Origin: Conidiobolus incongruus B7586
Lineage: Eukaryota > Entomophthoromycota > Entomophthoromycetes > Entomophthorales > Conidiobolaceae
Reading direction: 5' to 3'
Length of the DNA: 13,319 nucleotides
Assembly: GCA_000697335.1 (NCBI GenBank)
Contig: JNEM01015193.1
Span: forward strand, 1 to 13,319
Part shown: positions 9,500-13,319 of the stretch, piece after piece
Layout of the letters: each line of letters starts with the position of its first letter
Position numbering within the stretch: the stretch's first letter is position 1
The notes under the pieces: model-generated
What the model was told of the DNA's origin: nothing
The model's database searches: none
Seen by the model: the letters and a program-made list of their open reading frames with translations, nothing else
Translations under genes and position numbers: made by a program

Positions 9500-9980
9500 T
9501 TTTCTTTTTTAAAATCTGGTTTTTTGATTATCTAAAATAATTATAATCATATAAGTTATAATCTAAAGAATATATTAGATATGGTAGTTCTTTCCAATTA
9601 TTTTTAATTAGTAAGTTTTATATAACTTTAGATTTATATTTTTTATAATTATTATGCAAAATAAAATGTTTTCTCAATTTATATTAAAAATACCAATTTG
9701 AAATAATTTTATTTAAAAAAATATAAAGTTTACTTTTAATTGATTTTTTTTTAAAAATTTAATAAAAATAACATATATTATTATAATCCATTATAATCAT
9801 TAATATTGTTTATCAAGAAAGTATTTAATTAAAGAAATTTATAAAAGGGGTTGATTTAACTTAGTCTAATATTTTGATATATGTTTTGATAAAGGATTAT
9901 ACAAAAAAACCTAAGATTCATCAATTATAATAATTTACTATAATGGCCTTGGTTTCTAGTTATACCTTAGTAAGTTTTTT
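9500..9980 (-). pseudogene. Integrase-like region of a third Ty3/Gypsy element, minus strand
   Basis: Read on the minus strand, this stretch resembles the integrase core seen in element 1: a 'YSKLL'-type segment, a strand like 'ILMIIMDYN' corresponding to the first catalytic aspartate, a 'FLNKIISN' helix, and a 'NNWKEL' block like the 'SxFWKEL' region. Order fits, but the spacing between the last two blocks is larger than usual. Its orientation is opposite to the protease and reverse transcriptase traces on either side, so it probably belongs to a different element nested between them. Bounds and family are tentative. It is heavily decayed. Confidence 0.45.
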
Positions 9981-10351
9981 TAGTAATAATTATTTTAACT
10001 TTTATTTAAAATTTAATTAAATTATAAGATACTAATATTATTATTAATTAAATTATTTTAATTTAAATTTTAATATATAACAAATACTTATATAACTAAT
10101 ATTAAAATATCTTAATAATTTTTTAAATAAAATATAAGGATACTTTTTGATATACTTTTTATTTTATTAACAATTAGAAAAATAACAGTTAAAATTAATC
10201 TTCTAGATTTTTATTAGTTTTAAATAGTATTTCTCCTAGCTTTAAAATAATTTACTTAGTAAAAGATTATTGATTTAGATAATATTTTATTATTAAGAGT
10301 TGTTTGTAAGTTTTAAATGATTTTAGAGGATTTATGGTTAAGTTTTACTAA
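9981..10351. other. Unassigned stretch left of Tc1 copy 2
   Basis: No domain was recognised on either strand. It would be the upstream side of the minus-strand integrase trace, and it continues across Tc1 copy 2 into 11929 onward once the transposon and one TA are removed. It ends at the TA used by copy 2. Confidence 0.4.
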
Positions 10352-10353
10352 TA
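10352..10353. repeat. Left TA target duplication of Tc1 copy 2
   Basis: TA immediately precedes the CACTAACCT terminus and is matched by TA at 11927-11928, the standard 2-bp duplication of Tc1/mariner elements. Confidence 0.88.
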
Positions 10354-10410
10354 CACTAACCTACAAAAGTGAGTCATAAAATCAAAAATATATATATTTT
10401 AATTAATAAC
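10354..10410 (+). repeat. Outer left terminal inverted repeat, Tc1 copy 2
   Basis: Begins CACTAACCTACAAAAGTGAG and pairs with the reverse complement of 11870-11926 at 51 of 57 positions. Four of the six mismatches are C/T or G/A, mostly in the inner third. Contains the core GTGAGTCATAAA shared with the inner repeats. Confidence 0.92.
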
Positions 10411-10541
10411 TAAAACAATTGTATATATTAGATTACTTGAAACTATAATATATAATTAAGGTATATTATTTAATAATAGATAAATATATTTAGATATATT
10501 TAGTAAACTATTAGCAAAAATATTAACCCTTAATATTTAAC

Positions 10542-10570
10542 TAAGGTGAGTTATAAATTTGTGGGTTTTT
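10542..10570 (+). repeat. Inner left repeat (second transposase site), Tc1 copy 2
   Basis: Contains AAGGTGAGTTATAAATTTG and forms the inverse of 11712-11740 at 27 of 29 bases. Its core is in the same direction as the outer left repeat, about 190 bp away, which defines the direct repeat of an IR/DR end. Confidence 0.88.
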
Positions 10571-10606
10571 AAGATAAGGGGATATATTTAACAATATATA
10601 ACCATA

Positions 10607-10625
10607 TCTTTTTTCTCTCTTTGCT
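10607..10625 (+). promoter_or_regulatory. Pyrimidine tract upstream of transposase, copy 2
   Basis: A C/T-only run followed by GCT, then an AT-rich TATATAATATTT stretch, about 55 bp before the transposase start and just inside the left arm. It is identical in copy 1. A core promoter is plausible from position and from the common fungal pyrimidine tract, but there is no direct evidence of transcription. Confidence 0.35.
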
Positions 10626-10679
10626 ATTATTTTATATAATATTTTACAGATATACTAAATTTTTTTTATTAGTATCATT

Positions 10680-11696
10680 ATACCTAAATCCCTCTCTAAA
10701 AAAATCCACTTGCACATTAATCAACTTTATAAAGAAGGTAAATCAACTTGTGATATTGTTAGAATTACTAGTGTTAGCTAGTTTACTATAGCTAAAGCTG
10801 TTAAGAATAGCAATAAAGAAACATTTAAACCTAAACTTAAGTGTGCTAGGATTATAGATGAACATGATGAGAAGTATATCTATAGGTTGGTTAGTACAAG
10901 CAAGTGTGGTACTGCTGTAGAAATACAGCAGGAACTGTGAGACTATACAGGAATATTGGTTAACACTAATACTATTATACATGCTTTATATTAGCATGGA
11001 TACCACTCACACCTCAAGAAAAAACACCCCCAACTAAAGAAATCCCACCACAAAGTTAGGTAGGAGTTTAAATGTCACTACTGATATTAAACCAAAACTG
11101 ATTAGAGTAAGGTTATTTAGTCTGATGAAATAAAAATATACCTTAGTGGATCTGATAGAAAAGCTAGATACTTCAGAAAAAATGCAAAACTACTTTATAA
11201 CCATCATGTTAATTCTACCCAAAAGTATAGTGATGGGTCAATTATTGTTTGGGGATATATGTTGTCTTTAAGTGTAGGGTATCTTTGTAAAGTTAATAGG
11301 GGAATTAATGCTGAGATGTACCAAAGTATTCTAAACAATGAATTGAAAAAAACCATTGAATAGTATGGGTTAAACAAATCTAATGTTATTTTCCAGCAAG
11401 ATAATGCCTCTTGCTATACTATAGCTTCTACTACCAAATAGCTTAAAAATAACAAGATAATAGTTATAAAGTGGCCTCCTCAATCTCTTAACCTTAATCT
11501 AATTGAACACCTTTAGGATCAGTTAAAAAAAGCTATTAAAGCTTTCCCCCCAGCAAAAAATTTAGATCAACTTTGGGAATATGTTCAAGAAGTATAGAAC
11601 AAGATTAACCCTTCCTAGTGTAAGAAGTTAGTTGATTCTATACCCCACAAACTTAAAGAAGTTAGAAAAGCTAAAGGTGGATACACTAGGTTTTAA
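10680..11696 (+). pseudogene. Tc1 transposase pseudogene (DD34E), copy 2
   Basis: A 339-codon frame, typical of Tc1 transposases (about 340 residues), with no frameshift but 13 internal stops (10 TAG, 2 TGA, 1 TAA). The start is ATA, read as a mutated ATG because the next codons give PKSLSKK like other Tc1 N-termini. Residues 18-42 form the first helix-turn-helix (KEGKSTCDIVRITSVS), and residues 60-106 the second (DEKYIYRLVSTSKCGTAVEI). Catalytic residues are all present: D149 in SDE (11124-11126), D241 in FQQDNA (11400-11402) and E276 (11505-11507), with 34 residues between the last two. The family signature SPDLNPIE reads SLNLNLIE, each change being C-to-T or G-to-A. The protein ends GGYTRF. 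The enzyme would cut at TA-flanked ends in the nucleus and reinsert the element, but this copy can only give a short peptide. Confidence 0.93.
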
Positions 11697-11711
11697 TTTT
11701 TTTTTATCACC

Positions 11712-11740
11712 AAAAACCTACAAATTTATGACTCACCTTA
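11712..11740 (-). repeat. Inner right repeat (second transposase site), Tc1 copy 2
   Basis: Lies 15 bp after the transposase stop codon and inverts 10542-10570. It contains ATGACTCACC, the same core and direction as the outer right repeat about 190 bp further out. Confidence 0.88.
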
Positions 11741-11869
11741 AGTAAAATTTAAAGGTTTATATTTTAACCAATTAATAGCTAAATATCATCATTTAATGAT
11801 ATATATAACTAATAAATATAATAGATTTTAATTATTTAATTTAGGTTTATTTCATTAAATATTAATCAA

Positions 11870-11926
11870 GTTATTAGTAAAAATATAGGTGTTTTTGATT
11901 TTATGACTCACTTTTGCAGGTTAGTG
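11870..11926 (-). repeat. Outer right terminal inverted repeat, Tc1 copy 2
   Basis: Ends GCAGGTTAGTG directly before TA and inverts 10354-10410. It keeps C or G at most of the sites where the left repeat differs, so it is the better preserved end. Confidence 0.92.
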
Positions 11927-11928
11927 TA
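11927..11928. repeat. Right TA target duplication of Tc1 copy 2
   Basis: TA directly after the element's last base, matching 10352-10353. Confidence 0.88.
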
Positions 11929-12299
11929 CTAATATAAAAGACTTTTAATAGTTACTATTTGGTTTAAATATGATTATATTAAATAATTATTTCTAAAAAA
12001 ATTTTTTAATCAAAATATTATTATATATATCTATATAAATATATAATCCAAAACTATTTATTTTTCTATTTGTTTTGTACATATTTTTTATTTGAAATTA
12101 ATTATATGTTTGAAAAATCAAAAATTAAAAAATTTCCTATTTTTTCAATTCTATATTAATAAAACTAAATAAATTATCCTTTATATTTAAATATAATAAA
12201 CCAAAAGTCTCACCAAATTACTAATAGTTTAAAAGGTTTTTTTAAAGAGCTTGTTAGTAAATTTCTAAAACACTCTAATATTAATTATATTATTAATTT
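11929..12299. other. Unassigned stretch right of Tc1 copy 2
   Basis: Continues the pre-insertion sequence that ends at 10351. No domain was identified in about 11929-12180. The last 100 bases may already be the N-terminal part of the reverse transcriptase of Gypsy element 2. A boundary between the third Gypsy trace and element 2 should lie here if the nesting model is right. Confidence 0.4.
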
Positions 12300-13130
12300 A
12301 ACTAATAGATGATTATTAAAAAACTTAACTATATACTTAATAACTAAAGAATAGAATGATTTTTTAAAAATATTTAAAAAAATACTTAGAAAAAAAGTTT
12401 GATTTATTATTTTTTATTTTTTATTAATATCTTTATATTATTCATTAAAAAGAAAGAAAATATTTGGAGAATTTGTTATAATTATCAAAAGTAAAATAAC
12501 CTAACTATTAAAGATAATTTTCCATTATTATTGTTTATTAAATATCTTAATTCAATAAAAAATATAAAAATATATAGAAAATTAAACTTATTCGATATTT
12601 ATCACCTAATCTAAATTAAAACTAAGGATGAATAAAAAATAGCTTTTAAATGTTGATTTAGTTTATTTAAAAAATTAATTATGTTTTTTAATTTAACTAA
12701 CATACTTCTTATATTTTAATAATATATTACAAAGGTTTTATACTTATTCTTTAATCTATTTGTTATTATCTATTTAAATGATATATTAATATATAATTAA
12801 AATAAAAAAATAATATATTTGTTTTTTTTACAAATATTTAAAATTTTAGAAATCAATAATATATATATAAAATTACAAAAAAGTAAATTTTATATTATGT
12901 TAATTATTGTTTTAAATTATTATATCACTTTAGAAAAAATTTCTATTAATATTAATCAAGTTAAGATATTATAAATTAGAAGATTTTTAATAATAAAAAA
13001 AATATAAAGTTTTTTTAGTATGGTAAGTTTCTCAAAGTTATTTATCTCTAAGTTTGATAATATCATATTTTTTTAACTAAACTCACTAAGAAAATTAGTT
13101 ATTTTGATTAAAACTTAAACACCCAATTTA
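12300..13130 (+). pseudogene. Reverse transcriptase and connection region, Gypsy element 2
   Basis: The plus strand shows Ty3/Gypsy polymerase blocks in order: a segment like 'VKKK-G--R-CVDY-KLN' at about 12450-12510, 'LTIKD' and the 'PLPL' segment to about 12540, the 'K(I/L)YTKLDL-D-YH' strand at about 12570-12605, 'DEWKTAF' near 12630, 'LFEYLVMPFGLTNA' near 12660-12700, and the YxDD-box strand with 'ILIY' at about 12760-12795. Further on, about 13010-13130 resembles the 'FLG--NFYR-FI--FS-I--PLT-LTKK' connection segment. This is a clearer match than the protease trace to its left. It is a fossil with many breaks and runs toward RNase H at the window edge. Confidence 0.85.
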
Positions 13131-13319
13131 TTTTTAAATAACTTATTTATTTATTTATTAATCTTTTTATACTATATTATCTTAAAAAGAATCTATTATA
13201 TGAATTATATATTAATATTTTAAATATTAATTTAAGTATAGTATTAAATTAAAAATAATATCTTATTAAATATTTCTTTTAAAAATTTATTTTAGCTTGA
13301 ATTAATTATGATATATATA
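13131..13319 (+). other. Expected RNase H region of Gypsy element 2, not recognisable
   Basis: Only position suggests RNase H. The stretch is almost pure A+T, with a short TTTA repeat at about 13142-13160, and no catalytic residue was identified before the window ends. Confidence 0.35.

Larger units (their letters stand above)
10354..11926 (+). mobile_element. Complete Tc1-type (DD34E) transposon copy 2 with IR/DR ends
   Basis: A 1573-bp element flanked by TA. Its 57-bp outer terminal inverted repeats (10354-10410 and 11870-11926) agree at 51 of 57 positions. A second 29-bp inverted pair (10542-10570 and 11712-11740) agrees at 27 of 29. Outer and inner repeats on each side share GTGAGT(C/T)ATAAA in the same direction, so each end is an IR/DR arm of about 215 bp. 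Between the arms is a transposase pseudogene in one frame. It is the least A+T-rich part of the window and least affected by RIP, so it is probably the most recent Tc1 insertion here. It is non-autonomous as it stands; its ends look well preserved and could be mobilised by an intact relative elsewhere in the genome. Confidence 0.95.
7351..13319 (+). mobile_element. Ty3/Gypsy fossil 2, plus strand, incomplete in window and itself interrupted
   Basis: Two plus-strand traces in the right order suggest one element: a retropepsin-like region at about 8900-9240 and a clear Gypsy reverse transcriptase with its connection segment at about 12300-13130. They lie about 3 kb apart, far more than in a normal Gypsy pol gene. 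Tc1 copy 2 (1573 bp) accounts for half of that and a minus-strand integrase-like trace near 9500-9980 suggests another inserted element. The left edge is a guess at the Tc1 copy-3 break and the right end is outside the window. It is heavily decayed, with dozens of breaks, and is probably older than the Tc1 element lying within its span. The two traces could instead belong to two separate elements. Confidence 0.6.

Noticed and set aside
10743-10982. A 79-codon open frame on the minus strand
   Set aside because: It lies wholly antisense to the transposase DNA-binding region of Tc1 copy 2, resembles no known protein to my eye, and is open mainly because RIP-created TAG stops on the plus strand read CTA on the other. 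Copy 1 offers no support for it.
9308-12150. Possible inverted repeat AATTGAAAAAA... at about 9308 and its reverse at about 12138
   Set aside because: The match is short, A/T-only, and not followed by further pairing or a target duplication. Chance matches of this kind are expected in such AT-rich DNA.
12300-13130. LINE or Copia origin of the reverse transcriptase trace
   Set aside because: The block order and the connection segment after the catalytic box fit Ty3/Gypsy. Copia would place integrase before reverse transcriptase and its RT motifs differ, and LINE RT blocks are not matched.
1-13319. tRNA, rRNA, CRISPR array, bacterial-type promoters, terminators or riboswitches
   Set aside because: No cloverleaf, conserved rRNA block or regularly spaced repeat was seen. 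Many AT-rich hairpins exist but none stands out from the base composition.
1-13319. Mitochondrial or plastid origin because of extreme A+T
   Set aside because: Nested nuclear-type transposons with TA and 5-bp target duplications and RIP-type differences between copies fit nuclear fungal DNA; no organelle gene was seen.

Overview
This window is a graveyard of nested transposable elements in extremely A+T-rich DNA. No intact host gene, tRNA, rRNA or CRISPR array was found. Related copies differ mostly by C-to-T and G-to-A transitions, with TA replacing CA or TG. Glutamine and tryptophan codons have become stops across the one full-length transposase. That pattern is the hallmark of repeat-induced point mutation (RIP) in filamentous ascomycetes (Pezizomycotina), so the window is most likely an AT-rich heterochromatic block of such a fungus. 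The species cannot be told from the sequence.

Layout from left to right. Positions 1-748 and 6450-7090 are the two halves of a Tc1-type DNA transposon (copy 1), whose extreme left end lies outside the window. It is split by a complete but heavily decayed Ty3/Gypsy LTR retrotransposon on the minus strand (749-6444), with 393/398-bp LTRs and a 5-bp target duplication, ATATC. Copy 1 ends at 7090 and is followed by the target TA. Immediately after that TA, at 7093, the sequence aligns base for base with the interior of the same Tc1 family. Copy 1 therefore jumped into an older Tc1 copy (copy 3), whose fragment runs to about 7350. From there to the right edge lie remains of other Ty3/Gypsy elements: a protease-like stretch on the plus strand (about 8900-9240), an integrase-like stretch on the minus strand (about 9500-9980), and reverse transcriptase plus connection on the plus strand (about 12300-13130). 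A complete Tc1 element (copy 2, 10354-11926) sits inside this region, flanked by TA.

Copy 2 is the key to the window. It is 1573 bp long, has 57-bp outer terminal inverted repeats and encodes a 338-codon DD34E transposase in a single frame with many nonsense codons and no frameshift. Each end carries a second, inner copy of the repeat core about 190 bp inside, in direct orientation. This is the IR/DR arrangement known from Sleeping Beauty-like elements. Copy 2 is the least mutated of the three copies and serves as the reference for reading copies 1 and 3.

The inferred order is: copy 3 first, then copy 1 into copy 3, then the minus-strand Gypsy element into copy 1. Separately, Gypsy material landed in or beside copy 3, and copy 2 later landed in that material. 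None of the elements appears able to make a functional protein.
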